Source: Aulostomus chinensis
Taxonomy: Eukaryota; Chordata; Actinopteri; Syngnathiformes; Aulostomidae
Direction: 5' to 3'
DNA: 64,000 nt
Assembly: GCA_037954235.1 (NCBI GenBank)
Contig: JBBMOA010000007.1
Location: 22,451,457 to 22,515,456 of the forward strand
Shown here: positions 26,701 to 40,700 of the stretch, piece by piece
How positions within the stretch are numbered: position 1 is the first letter of the stretch
How the letters are laid out: each line of letters begins with the position of its first letter
Notes under the pieces: generated by a model
What the model saw: the letters and a program-made list of their open reading frames with translations, nothing else
Database searches by the model: none
What the model was told of the DNA's origin: nothing
Made by a program: the position numbers and the translations under genes

Positions 26701-29700
26701 GAAGCTATTGAAATCCGTGCTGTGGAAAAGCTGCAGCCCTTCACTTGATCCATTGGAGGGAACAAAATGCCACAGTGATTGATGTGACAGTGAAAGCCTC
26801 GCCTTTTTTCCCCTTCCCATCCAAACTGAGTGAGATCTGACAAAACCTTTTATTCATGCCACATTTTAACCTGTAAAGTCAAAACCTGGATTCAGTCGAG
26901 CAAAGGGCATGAAATAATGGAGGAAAGAAGTTTAATTCATTCTGTCTTAAAAATCAACATAACAGCGTCTGGTAGAGTGAACCTCAAGAGTTAAACATAC
27001 TGGTTCATGGAGGTGAATTAAAGTAAATGGTGTCCCACATGCCGTTTCACCATAATGACAGAGCTATTTAGGTCCCTCCCCTCACTTTTATCGTCATGTG
27101 GAATCTACGATTAAGGACTTTATTCAAGTTTTCCAATAAAGCAAACAGTGGGAGTTAAAATTCTATTCCTCACCCCCATGCTTCCATGCTTTTCAAGCAG
27201 TAGTCGGAAAACCCCTTTGACCACAGCATTGCAGCACTGGACAAAATCCTCTGTCTGTTTAACAACATGGGCTGCACGGTGGTGCAGTGGTCAGCACTGT
27301 GGCCTCACAGCAAGAAGGTTCCGGGTTCGAGTCCCAGCTCAGGCATGGGATCTTTCTGTGTGGAGTCTGCATGTTCTCCCCGTGCCTGCGTGGGTTCTCT
27401 CTGGTACTTCGGCTTCTTCCCACCATCCAAAGACATGCAATTGGGGACAAGGCTGATTGATACTCTAAATTGACCGTAGGTATGAATGTGAGTGTGAATG
27501 GTTGTCTGTCTCTATGTGTTGGCCCTGCAATGAACTGGCGACCTGTCCAGGGTGAACCCCGCCTCTCGCCCATAGCTGCTGGGATAGGCTCCAGCCCCCC
27601 ACGACCCTTAATAGGAATAAGTGGAGGACAATGGATGGATGGACAACATACTAGTAAATCTGTTTATATGGTGGAAATCAAGCATAGCAGATAAATCTTT
27701 ACGTTTATTTTTAAAAAGTTTGTGTAATTTGAGTGTCAGACATTTTGTAGAAGGGTAGTTCAAAATTCCTGTGAACTAAAAACATGTTTGAGAATGCAGT
27801 GCTAAAGATGAAGGCACACAAATACAATGATGTGATTATCAAAAGAAGTAAGAAGACTACCGCAGATCCTGGGAAAGACAGAAGTAGTCATTTTGGTCAT
27901 TTTATTGGTGAGTCGTTTCCACTCGTTTCTGGACTAACTCCGTCTCTGGTGAATTGCAGGACAGTACAGGAATGAAGCTGTGGAAGAAGAGGTGGTTTGT
28001 GCTGTCTGACTTGTGCCTCTTTTACTATAGAGGTGAGTGGCATCATCTTGGTCTAATGTGTTTCATTAGCACTGCTAGCAACAGTAATAGCGCTGTAGCT
28101 GACAGTGCAGTTCAAAGTAATAAGGTATGTTCTTTGCAGCTTTTATATAAACGCACCAAAGTCTCTGTGATGAGTAGCCTATCAGGACCGAGGTAAAGAG
28201 AAACCTTGTTTCCAACCAGTTTTGTATCATTACAGTGTGGGTAGTACTTGCAAACGAACAAAAGTTTTTCATCTCTTCTGCTAGCAAAAGTAGAAATTGT
28301 TGAACAACACATAGTAAAGTCAAAATTTGTCAAAAGAAAAGCACGAGCAATTTGCCTTTATTTTAAGTAGCTGTTTAAGTGGGTTCTTTTTTGGTTGCAT
28401 CATTGGAATTAGAATTGTTCTACAGTTTAAGTAGTTATGCTTTGCCAACAAGCAATGAGGCTTTCAGGAAGTGACATATTTAAGTGCAGAGCATCCAAAA
28501 AGATTCTAATGTTAAGGCTTCACTCCCACTTAGCCCGGTTAGCTCAGGCCGTTCTGAAGCAGGACTGTTTATACCCTTCACTTCCCCACTTGCCTGCAGT
28601 CCCATTGGATCAGGCTTGACCTGACTTGAGCAATTATGTTATGATTGAGCTGTAACACAAGCTGTACAGTTAGGGTTGTATAACAAAAGCTTGTCCTAGC
28701 ATTATCCAGTTGAGAAGATGATGTCCCCAAATTGGATTTCAAAACTCTAGTTTTGCTACTTAGTTTAAGACTGATTAATTAATTGGTCACGTCATACCAC
28801 TGGAATTGATCGTCAGGTCCACATTCCCAGCCTGTGCGGACATTTACTCTCATACAACTGTACCACGCTGAAGCCCGCCTCTGACCAGGGCGGATAAAGA
28901 GTACAGGGACTTGGCACGTTATGGGACAATTATACTAGTCAAACAAACTTGACTTTGGTGACCAATGCGCTTGAGGCAGGGATCATTCAATGTGAGGAAG
29001 CTCTTATTCATACAAAAGTATGATGAATGACCTCTGGTGGCACCCTAACCCAAAGACAGATGACAACTGAGGAGTATTTACCCAATCACCGATGTCCACG
29101 ATTGCTTTTGCTCCTCTTGTATTGTGCTGTTGACTCTGTGTGGGAATCAGATAACATCAGTTGACCACTGAATAAGACAAGTAAATCCTCATTTTCAGAC
29201 TATGAAGTGTTGGTTTTGCATCTCCTTGGTTGTGACCCCAGAACTGTCTAAATTGCCTTGGATCAACCCATTTTCAATTGTATGGTTTAATAGATCAGGT
29301 GCAACCCAGTTTGTGTTGTATCATTTTTTGTAAACTGCTCTTGGCATTTTTAGCTTGTCTCTGTACTAATGCATAATAGATAATGATAAAGTATCAAGAA
29401 AGTATTTAAGTGCTTCCCAGTGAAATAAAATGATTGTTGTGATCAGTTGGAACTTCAAGTAGCCTTCATCATCTTAGTTAATCTGCATACTGTTGCATAT
29501 GGAGAGAAATTCTTCCATGGCACAGGTCCAGAAATCCTGATGTGTCCTGCTCAGATACGCTCATCATTTCTGCTGATCAGGATGACATCAAGTCCGTGTT
29601 GTTTCTGCTGTCTGCCAATCCTGTTGACTTCTTTCCGCCCACTGACTGACAAAAGCCACAGATAGCAGCGGACCCAATGGCTTTATCCAGACCGACAGGT

Positions 29701-32700
29701 TGAGAAATTGTATCTATCAGCGGAGAGTTGTTGGAGGTCATGAACTCTTTTTCCCCTCAACTAAAAACTGCTGCTATCTTCCATATTTGTCAGACAATTA
29801 ATTGGCATTCAGGATCTCCCACAATGTCTGCATAAGTCCAGAATGTTCTCCAGAGGTGTCTGTCTGATGTTTGTCTGAAAGAGAGAGAAAGAGAAAGACG
29901 AACTAGATGATAAGATAAATATGGGGCCAGTTTACTTCACTTATGGTTGATCCTGTCAAACAGATCAATCATTCAAAGTCTTGCATAGCTGTAAGGTAGC
30001 CATGGGGCTGCTTCTAAATTACCCGAGGCAGAGGAGACTTAAATGACCACTCATTCATCAAACTATCACCGTTCATGACCAGTCCCATTCATCCCAGTTG
30101 CAACCAGTATAAGTTAAGAAACGTCTTTTGACTTGAAACGAAGAGCCCCAGGCAACACAGATGATGAACATACACAGGCGTGCCAAGCAAATGTATGTAT
30201 TGGATTGTGGGCTCTGGGCTCTACCTCATCCCCCTGTGGAGAGTGCTCCACTGCTGCCAACTTAATGAGCAGACTTGCTACATAGGATGCTGAATCTATG
30301 CACATCCACATTTATGTGGCCTTTTATGTTTCCAAATTTGTAGCATTTGTTCTGTGCCATGGACAGCTTGAAGTTGACTAAGAAGAATAGCCCCAAATGT
30401 GTTATGTTTTTATTCACACAGATGAGAAAGAGGAGGGGATACTTGGCAGCATCCTTCTACCAAGTTTTCATATATCCATGCTGTCTGTGGATGATCATAT
30501 TAACAGAAAGTATGCCTTCAAGGTCAGTGTGTGTTTGCAGTCAAAGTTACATTTAGTAAATAGTAAATATAGAAGCGCAGGGAAGAACATTGATAAACAA
30601 AAAAGTAAAGGCAAAATACTTGAATGTACCAATCTTCTAAAAGGTAAATGTGATCACCAGCATCCTGTCTGACGTTAGAAAGAAACGCTACTGTGATTAC
30701 TTTGTGTTTAAACATGTCTCTACAAACTGATTTAAAAGTGATTAATGTAATTCCTTTTCAAATGTGCATTGCAATCGACTATTGCTAAGAAACTCTCACT
30801 TTCCAGCACTCATATGTATGTGCTAGCTGAAATATTCATAAGCCAACGAGGAAACCCCAAATCACAGGGCAACAGGCATATTTACAGTGGTGTGTACAGC
30901 ACTTGATTGTGGGTCCTTCATAAACCCTGAGAGACAACAAAGTTGTCCTGCCAAGTACAGCCAAACACAGACACCAAGGAGTCTGCTCAAGGCCTCTCCA
31001 ACCACACAGCCCACTTCTTTTCCAAGTTAGACTCATGGTGAAGGAGAGACAGAGGAGCAAAAGGGAGAAACACAAGAGCAGGACATGGACCTCTTACATT
31101 TACAGTCATTCATACAGGAATGGGGTGACTTTTTGACTACTTGTTTTTCGTTCTAATTTTCTGTTATTTTGGCCAAAATAGACAAATAAAAATCCCTTAG
31201 TTTTCAGGATTTTTCTGAAGTAATAGGGTCAATGACCGCACATTTTTGTTCCTCAGAAAGTGGAAAACAGGATATTGAGGTTGATTACTAAACATTGTTT
31301 TTCTCTCTGTGTCTGGCTTTAACAATATGTTGGTCTGTTCGCTGCGAGGGATCAGAGCAACTATGGAGCAGTGTGACTGCCATACAATGCACTGCATGGT
31401 GAGTTCTAATGGGACACTGTTGGGATTACTGCTCTGATCTAGTGGTACAGTATGCATGAAACTCTGGTGACTCATGGTTTGATTTATGTGGATGGTGCTA
31501 TTGCCTACAGCCATTCCACAATCTATCACCTAACATGTCTCACTATTATTTTACAAGATAAATGACATTCAGCACCTAATAAGACACTATTTTCTAACAC
31601 AGTTAACAACCTTGATTAATCTGTCAGGGTATAAGTATTTAAATTCCCACTTGACAGAGCACTTTATCTCCTCTCTTTCAGATATCTGTGTCTGTGTGTC
31701 GCTGACACTGTCCATTGTGAAAACAGGCAACACATCCCAACATGCGCACATACTACTTTTGCACGGACACAGCCAAAGACATGGAATCTTGGATGAAAGT
31801 GATGACAGATGCTGCACTTGTGCACTCAGAGCCAGTCAAAAGGTTTGTAAGAACAACACTCATGTCATTTTTGTGGAGAGTAGACTTTATCATTTCCGCC
31901 AAGTAGGTAATGTTTCAGTGCTGTTTGTCTGACTGTTAAAGAGATTACGCAAAAACCACGGAAGTGATTTTTTGGATACTTGGTGGGAGGATGGGGCATG
32001 GGCCAAGACAGAGCCCATTTGTTTTTGGAGCAAATCTTAATAAAGGGATGGATCCAGGATTTTTTAATCACTTTTTTTTTGTAACATTTGCAGAATTTAA
32101 TCAATTTCTTGGAAAGTACCAGTGATATCATAATGACAGGAATGCAGATGAAATTACAGAATTTTTAAAAACTGCAGTTTGTTGCAGATCTGGTTTAAAT
32201 TGCGGATTTTGAGGATCAAAATTTTTTTTAAGAAAATTTAGAAGAATTAGAACTTAAAATGAATGAAGTATAAGGAGCAATCAGTCAGATTAAGGATGAA
32301 TCTGGATCTGATGATGTCGTATTACCCTGGCAGAGGTATACACCTGTTCTGTTATTAAGCTTTTGAACGGTGAGCATTTCTTCATCCTGACCTTTTTTTT
32401 TTGCTATTTTAGCATTTGTGCTGTGTGCAAGTGCATTTAAATCACTCCGTTAAGCTGGTTAAGTTGTTGGCCACAGTTCAAACACATGCATTTGGCATTC
32501 CTGGTTACATTTCTATTCATGGCAATGTAACATGCTCAGGATCCAGCATATGTACACTTGGAAGACTTGCTGCTAGGGATGTTGGACACAGCTGCCCTGA
32601 CTGATCAGGACCACTGAGTCATCAGGATAGAGTTTTTGTTTTTCTTTCCTCTCCTTTTTTCCAGCTGTGTTAAACTTCATTTGGCAGTCAGCCTCTCTAA

Positions 32701-34710
32701 TGCCCTCCTTTACATGGGTGAGCACAGATGTAATGGTTAAGTGCTTTGTAATTACACAGAGTACTAGAGCCTGAAATTCACTGAATAGCACTGTTAAAGT
32801 GTGATGCTGCTATAAAGCTATAGAGTTCAACAACATTCCAATATCAATCCAGACTAAAAGCCGTTTCTGGCTCAATCTAATGGCTCGTATTTTATTGTCA
32901 GTGTCACATTTGATCACATCTTTTTATATTTAACTGCTGATGAATAGTGTTGAAAGGAAGCAGTATACCAGGCAGTGACCTTAAATCTAACTCTCAAGAC
33001 TTTCTCGTGTTCTTATCCAAAATTCTTAGTCCTACGTATGAGTAAGAGTTTTCATGCAGGCTAATTGTGCGCTCTGCTGAGCTCGTGGAACCACAGAGGG
33101 CTGGAGAAGACATTATGTGACTAAAGTTGCTATTTAAAAGGAGACAAGTGGAAACTCTGAAGGAATGCCTTTCCCACTGCCCTCTTTTTGCTAACCCAGT
33201 GAGCCATGCTGCTAGGGGGAATTTTCTCAACTTTGAAGCCATGACCTTGAGTCCATCTAAGGCCAAGGAGTTTTGGTGTTGATTACCTCTCGAGCCCTCC
33301 CAAAGGATCACAGAGTTCTAGATAGGTCTTCAAAAGGGAAGGCAAAAGGGAGCTGTTAATGGATTATGGGGGTCCGAGCACCACCTTTGAGACATGCCTT
33401 GGCAGAGGAAGTGTTTTATTGGAGATATCTGATTTCCTTTTACACGCCTGGCCTCCTCTGGCAGCTGGAAGAAACATTGTGTACCTCCACACATTTCCTT
33501 TGCCCTTTCTCTTTGTTTCAGAGGTGCCCCAAGAGTTAGAGCTGCAGTATCTGTCACCCATACTTGATAGAACAGGTTACTGATGAACTGTGATGCACCT
33601 GTTTATCTCATCTAACAGAGTTATTATGTTGTGGTCATCATGCAGGTGAGCCTATTTGACTAACATGGGGTAATATATGACTTTGTGCTTCCTCTTTTTC
33701 TCTACACTCATCAGGTTGGATAGGCTAAAAGTGGAGCAGTGTGGACCACAGGAGGTCAATCATGTGGCCAATCATAAGACACAACTCACACAGCCTGAAA
33801 TCCAGAATAATGAGCGCAACCGTGAGGTTGACCATGAGCGTTCTGCGGCAGTCACCTCCACCACACCAGAAGATGATAAGAAGCAGCGGGACGCAGAGCG
33901 CTACGGCTTCCAGAAGGATGGTGCCGAGCGTGATCGTCCTCTCACCAAGATCAACAGTATCAAACTACAGCCGGCCCAGGCAGCAGCCGTCACGGTGAAA
34001 ATCACATCACCGCGGACTCCAACTGAGATGGACGGGTCACATCATAGCCCCCAGGTTAATGGAGCTGGTGAGGAGCATCCAAGTGAGGGAACTGGAGTTC
34101 CTCCTCAGCGGAGTCCATCCTATGAACCGGACCGGACCCTGAGTAGGACCAGCTCTATGCAGCAGCTAGAGCAGTGGGTTCGCACACAAAGAGGGCGCAA
34201 CCAGGATGATGACACGCGGAGGTTGGTTTGATCATAAGGATTCTGCAAAATTTTGAGCATTAATATTTGGTTACATGGCTTAAAAATTGTGTGCTGCAAT
34301 AGAGGAATTTATTCAAGTTGGCTGACACACTCATCCACAGTGTCCAGCAAAAGTTGTTTGAGGTTATTCCACAAGAGTCCACTCTTGTCCTAGTTCGACT
34401 CAGAAAAGTGTTAACTTAGCTAAATGTGGCGTAAGCAAAAAACATGGATCTGAGGAGAGATTTTGCTTCATGGTCTGAGTGCCCACATATGGCAAATATG
34501 CAGACTCTAAAGCTTCTTTGTCCTATTTCTCTCCTAAAGCTCTGCCATTTAAACCAGAACATTCACACGGTTCTTCCACTGGGTGTACCAGAGAAGGGAA
34601 ACAGTCAGGATAAATAGTTGAGCAAAGCAGTTTGCCAGATATACTGCCTGTCATTGACCCTGCTGTGAGAATGCCATTTTTCTGTGCTTGAGATAAAAGT
34701 TTTTCTCTGG

Positions 34711-34767
<57 letters not shown>

Positions 34768-37700
34768 GTGTGGTGTCTGCAGCTTGGTCCTCTCTGATAA
34801 GGATGTACTCCCCTCTTTTCTCTCCCCTCAACTCTTTTAACAGTCTCTGTTGGACATCACATTCATGTCCTCCAGAATGCTGCTTAGTTTCAATGCAGTC
34901 CCATGGCTTTTTCCAAAAAAATGCTGCAGAGCTTTACAGACCAGTGACTGCTTCAGCCAAGATCTGTCAGGAAGTCTTAATAGGAGGCTCTCTTGATGCC
35001 AGCTGCACTGACTTTGAACCCGCTGTAGAAGTGCAGCCTTGTAAAGCAATATCGTGCAGCATTCTTAGTTATACTAACAGTTTTAACATGATTCGGACAG
35101 TATACCAACTTGTTGATTTGAATAATGGCGCTGCTGTCATTGCTCTTCCAAATGAGTATGACTCTGTAATTTGAATTGATGTGCATAAAACACCTGTTGG
35201 CTTGTATTGTTGCCGCTCAGTTCTGGTCAAGAAGAATTCGAAGTACAAAAACAAGGGACGCAGATGTGAAAGACTGAAGAAGCCAAAAAGAAAATATGAC
35301 TATTACATTCTTCTAGTTACTAAATCAGGGTAACAATTGGAGTTGGAAACTGCTTTTTAACAGCAACAGAACTGCCGTGGTTCCAGATGGTAACGAGATA
35401 CTGTTTATCATAAGCATGAAGGATGTCACAGGACACATTGAAACCTGTTTCCATTCTATTCTGTCTCAGTAAAGGCAGATGGATTGTAGGGTCCAGATTT
35501 GATCTCTGTTGGGAACTAGAATATGCAGTTTTTTTGGAAGTAGTTCAAAATGAAATATGCGTGGCTCTTTTCCATTACATGTCATTGTTTTGGTGAGTAA
35601 GTCTGTTGGCAAGTTATTGTGGGGTGTTTTTTTTTTTCTTCATTTAAAAAAACATTTTATTTCACTATAAAGAACTTCTTCAATATGACCCTTGACATGT
35701 AGAGGATATAAATAGAATTAACAGACAGAAATAACGACTGCATTCATAAAATAGTCAGAGGTATTAGTGAGATATATATAAAGAAAAGGTTTGTTTTAGA
35801 GTACATTTGAAATGAGTATCCTGTTATTCGTATTTAATTTTTGAATTATTGCTACAGCGTTCAACATGTGCTTTCTGAACCAAGGGAATAAGGAAATGCT
35901 AATAATGTTTTTTGTTCCCTCTCCACAGCATCACATCATACCAGACATTACCTAGAAACATGCCAAACCATCGGGTGTCCTATATGCCTCATTATGGTGA
36001 CGGCTACCGCAGTATGCCCAGAAATAGCATGGCACAGCGGGACAGCATCTGCAGCATGTCGCCGTCTCTGTACGATCAAGCCCTTGGCCCCTCCCTTGTA
36101 GACAAACGCCGCTCCATGCGCGACGATACCATGTGGCAGTTATTCGAGTGGCAGCAAAGGCAGGCTTACAGCAGGCAGCCGGGGATCTACGGCAACATGG
36201 CTAGTCCCAAAACCATGATCAACCTGTCGGAGCACGCTGCACCAAACCATTCCATCCCACCCTCACCCTCTCACGGCTCCCTGTCTATGTATGGTGGCTA
36301 CCCTCAAATGCGACCCTACAACATGAACAGTGCCCGATCAGAGGTGTCTTCTCCTGTCTACCAAAGAGACATGAGTTTGGACAGGCGGAACAGGCTTCAA
36401 GTCAACAAGGTCAGTTGAAATACACCAAAATGGTAAATGACTAAAAAGCGTGTTCTCATTTATTTCATGCAATATCTTATATTCAGTGTTAATATCGAGT
36501 GACTGTCAATTCAGGTTGAGTTGCAATTGACATTTCAGAAAAATAAAAGATCTTGCAGAAACAGAAGATGTTGCCAACAGTTTTAATAGGAGCGTTTATC
36601 TTCATAAGCAGTCACCCTTTTGAAACATAATGGAAGATCCGGAATAAAATAAACATACTTCATGGGAAACCTTAATGTGGAATTTGTATTATTTTCATAT
36701 TTATCTTTAGCACCATTTTTTTACCTTTTACTTGAGAATATCAAAAACAAACCTTGGGTAAATGATAGGTTGTTTTGTTAATCTTTTCTGTGTCTTGCAG
36801 TATGCCTATCCACCTGATAGACGGTCCATGCCTGCAACAATCCCAGTCCCGACTATCACTGCCCAGTCTCTCCAAGGCAAAACTGTAAGTCGTTCAGGTA
36901 TTGCGATAATAACCGAGGTTTGCATTACTGTGGAGCCACTGTTATGTCTTCCTGTTATACGCCACCTGTTAATTTCTTGGGTTATACATATTTCTTAATT
37001 CCAATTCAGTTGGACTATTTCACTAGAAAATGCTACCCTCCCTTTCTTCCACTGTCTCTTTCTGACGTTTCTTTCCACAAAGCATTATGACAGAATCTTA
37101 AGAAGCAGATTCAGGCAGAACTCAGATGTTTCCTCCAAGTGGTGGGATTTAGGGTATGCTCACTTGAGGAGCTCCTTCGACTCGCTTCACGTCAATGCAG
37201 ACTTAAAAACCCTGTCACTCACAGCTCTTTAAGCCTGATCAGGAATTTATGTCGAAGCTATACACAGTGCGATGTCCTCATGAAGCTGGGAAAGTGTAAA
37301 CTGGATTTTGTAATGAATGCTAACCTGTTCCCTCTGTCTTGAGTGGACGTGTGGAATTTGCATGCTGCTGAGAGTGATTGCTCCTCGGGTAATCTCATAG
37401 TCCTGAGCTGCATGAAAACTCAGCACCTGGATACAGCAACTGTTCACCTACTGGGAGCCTGATACATCTCCTGTCCTGGTGTGTTCTCTCCTTTCCTTTC
37501 CCACTCCCCCCTGCGGTGTGTCCCCGTTTCATTATGGCTATATGTCCTACCACCTCCCCTCCTTTGCAGCCGGAGGAACTGACTCTGCTGCTGATAAAGC
37601 TGCGGCGGCAGCAGGCAGAGCTAAACAGTATCCGGGAGCAAACTGTAGCACAGCTTATGCAACTAAACGTGGATGGCGACAACCCAAAGGTCAGGCCCTC

Positions 37701-40700
37701 AAAGATTCTGAAGGCGTGTGTGTTATCATTTGGTGTGAATGCCATTGTTATCCACTTCAGTTATCCATCTCTATCCAGAGGATTCTTTTCATCATAACGT
37801 AGGGAGAAAAGGTGCTAAAGTAGGCTTTTTCTCCATAGATAACTTTACTTTGGCTTTAAACTGTCCATCATATTTTAGGATCAGTGACTTTGCCTTCACC
37901 TTTTCTCAAAATGTAATGAAATGTCATAAAAACTTTTAGAATATCAGGGCCATTTCAGCAGGGTAAGCACTTGATTGAGTTATTTCACTTCCCAAAAGAG
38001 TTTAGACAGATGTTAGCAGGAAATGAAAAATAAAGCCATTGGTGCTTAAGGGTAACTATTTAAGGAGGTTTAGGCCACTGGCATACGTAATTGTTAAATC
38101 AGGATTTTAAAATTTAAGTCTCCTCTAAGACGTCAGACCACAGATTTGGCTGATGTAGGTCAATAAGGCCTAAGATGGTTGGTTTGAGGGATGTGTTTGT
38201 CAACATTTGAGTGCTGTTTTTGCTCACCGTTTTCAATTTAATTGTACCAGCTGCTTAAGCTGCAGTAGGTAAACACAGCTGCTGTAAGTAGTTAAGAAAT
38301 GTTTCATCCTCAGCTTGTCTCTGTAGTCCTCTTAGTCAATGATCCACATGTTCATTAGACCATTATAGAGTTTTACTCTTTCATGTCCAGAACTGCATTC
38401 ACCTTGTTAACTAACGCATCTGGTATTTTCCTTTTTTTCCTCGCCTTTACCAGCCCTGCTTTCCTGTCTGTCTAGTTACCTCTGGGAAAACTATACATGT
38501 CATGATTCTGTTTGTGTGTATATGAGTGAGAAACTGATGCTTCTCCTTCGATGTCCATCTTCTCACCGTCTTATTCTCCTGTTGACTTTTCTTTCCTTTG
38601 TGCTGCTGGCGCTAGAACGACATTCTCACCCATCATCTCCAAAGGACACTCTTGTATTTGGACAATCAGGTGGGGTAATGCATGGCTGCATGGCCCTGTC
38701 TTATCTTGTCATCAACTAAACTCCTTCAATGCGTAGTTATTATTCCAGTGACCAGCATTGTCTGCTGAAAGATCCTTTTAAATCCCATTTGATGCACTGC
38801 TTTCTTGTCATTTCTTTATTTGATGTTTATTTCTACTACATTGCATAGGCCAGTACCATACGACAACATTTATAGTGTGGATTAGTTCACACGGCCCATT
38901 CCTGAATAAGCCTTTTTGCTCATAATCTTAAACTAGCTGAACTTTGACCTCTACTAATGGTTGGATCTCAGTTTATACAGTATAGTTAAGAACTATGTAT
39001 CAGCGATGTCTCCCCCATTTACGCTACATAAAGACAGGCATGTACTTAACCACATAATTACCTCATAGATCTTCCAGTAATTAGGGCCTGAGCCTGAAGG
39101 TACTTCAGGCGAAGACCCTATTATGTTTATGAAAGAGATTACGCTAAATGCATAATTAGTGTGATTTTCAGTCTCCAGTGTACTGTGTACTACACAGATG
39201 CACAATACTGCATTGATAAATAATTATAGAAAAATGTATGAATTTTACATGTAAACTACTAAGAACATGTTTTTGGTCCTTACCCAAAGTGAACTTATGA
39301 ATTTGAACCCCCTGTACACAATATACAGTATATCTCTGCTGCAAGACATCAAGGTTTAGCAGGAGCTTTGTTCTTCCATTAAGTGCACTTTCACTTAAAT
39401 GTCTTCCTGATCCTGAATCTCTTGTTGCTGTATCCATCCGTCTTCTCTGGATCCTCATGTTTGAGTCTGCTTCATGAGAGATAGCAAACAAGGTGCAACA
39501 ACATTGTCAGTGTTGTCTCTGAAGTGAAGCACTGCTATAAACTGACTCTTACTGTATTGCTCCTCTCCACACTGGACTAGATGAAGGAAAATGACCCTTT
39601 AATCGTCATGACTCACTCTTTGATTGAGAACTCTGCCCCAAGGCCTCAACTTTACCAGCAAGTAAGGCCAGCCAATTGGCTTTGCTCCGCCTCATCCTCA
39701 CTAGTGGCTGTTGTTCTTTTTGGTCTGTTTTGCAATGCTCCTCCTTCGGTGTCTGAGTCCTCATGGCATCTGGAGATTGGTCTCCCTGTATCGTCTGTAT
39801 CGCCAGCACCAACCCATCCATTGCTTTTGACTGTTCTCCTCTTAGAATGAGAAGTCATGCCAACATGGGCATGACTTGTAAGAGAGACGTATGAAGTGTA
39901 TGCTCCAATATTCTGTTAAATCTCTTCTTCACTCTCAGGTTTGTGTGTGGGGGCTGGATACAGCTGTTTAGAAAACATCCATCTAGCTATGAGAGTATCC
40001 AAAATAAGTAGCTGAAGCTGTGGCTTTACTCAGATTATTAAAGTCAGAATACCCTGTAGACTTTACTCATGTGGTTTTGTCTGGTGCATTAACCAATAAA
40101 AGTTTTCATAACCAAGCATAGAACACTTTCCTACTCATTAGACGAGCCACCTGGACTTGGCAAGTGGACTTTTAATTGGTGTGACTTAATTGTGTGTTGC
40201 CAGACTTGTCACTTCTCAGTCCAGTTCATTATCATAGTACTTTGTCATTTAGTGGAATAAAAGGATGCTTCATCTAACGCCAGCAGGGATTTTTTTGTGT
40301 GGAGTAAATTAAGTACATTAAAGTAAATTGATTTTCCCATGAAGCATTTGGTAAGCAGGACCATTAACGATTCTTAGCTGATATCCAGGCCAACTCGATC
40401 CTCCATTTAAGATTCACTTCGCCACAGCCAATGCTGCTGTATTTATCTTTTGCCAGTCAGTCAAATATTTACACAGTTTAAATGTTTTAAAGTGTCATTT
40501 AAAGAAGCAGTGCAACATATTTGGCTGAGATGGGCGAAAATACCTCAAATTTATCTTGTTACAAATTACTAATGCCTATTGAATGTAACACAATAAAATA
40601 CAAAAAAAATTGTGTGAGTATTTGTAAAAACATCCTTCAAAATAAAAGCAAAATAATTATTACTATAAAAATGCAGTTGAATATCCCCTCTCCTTTTCTC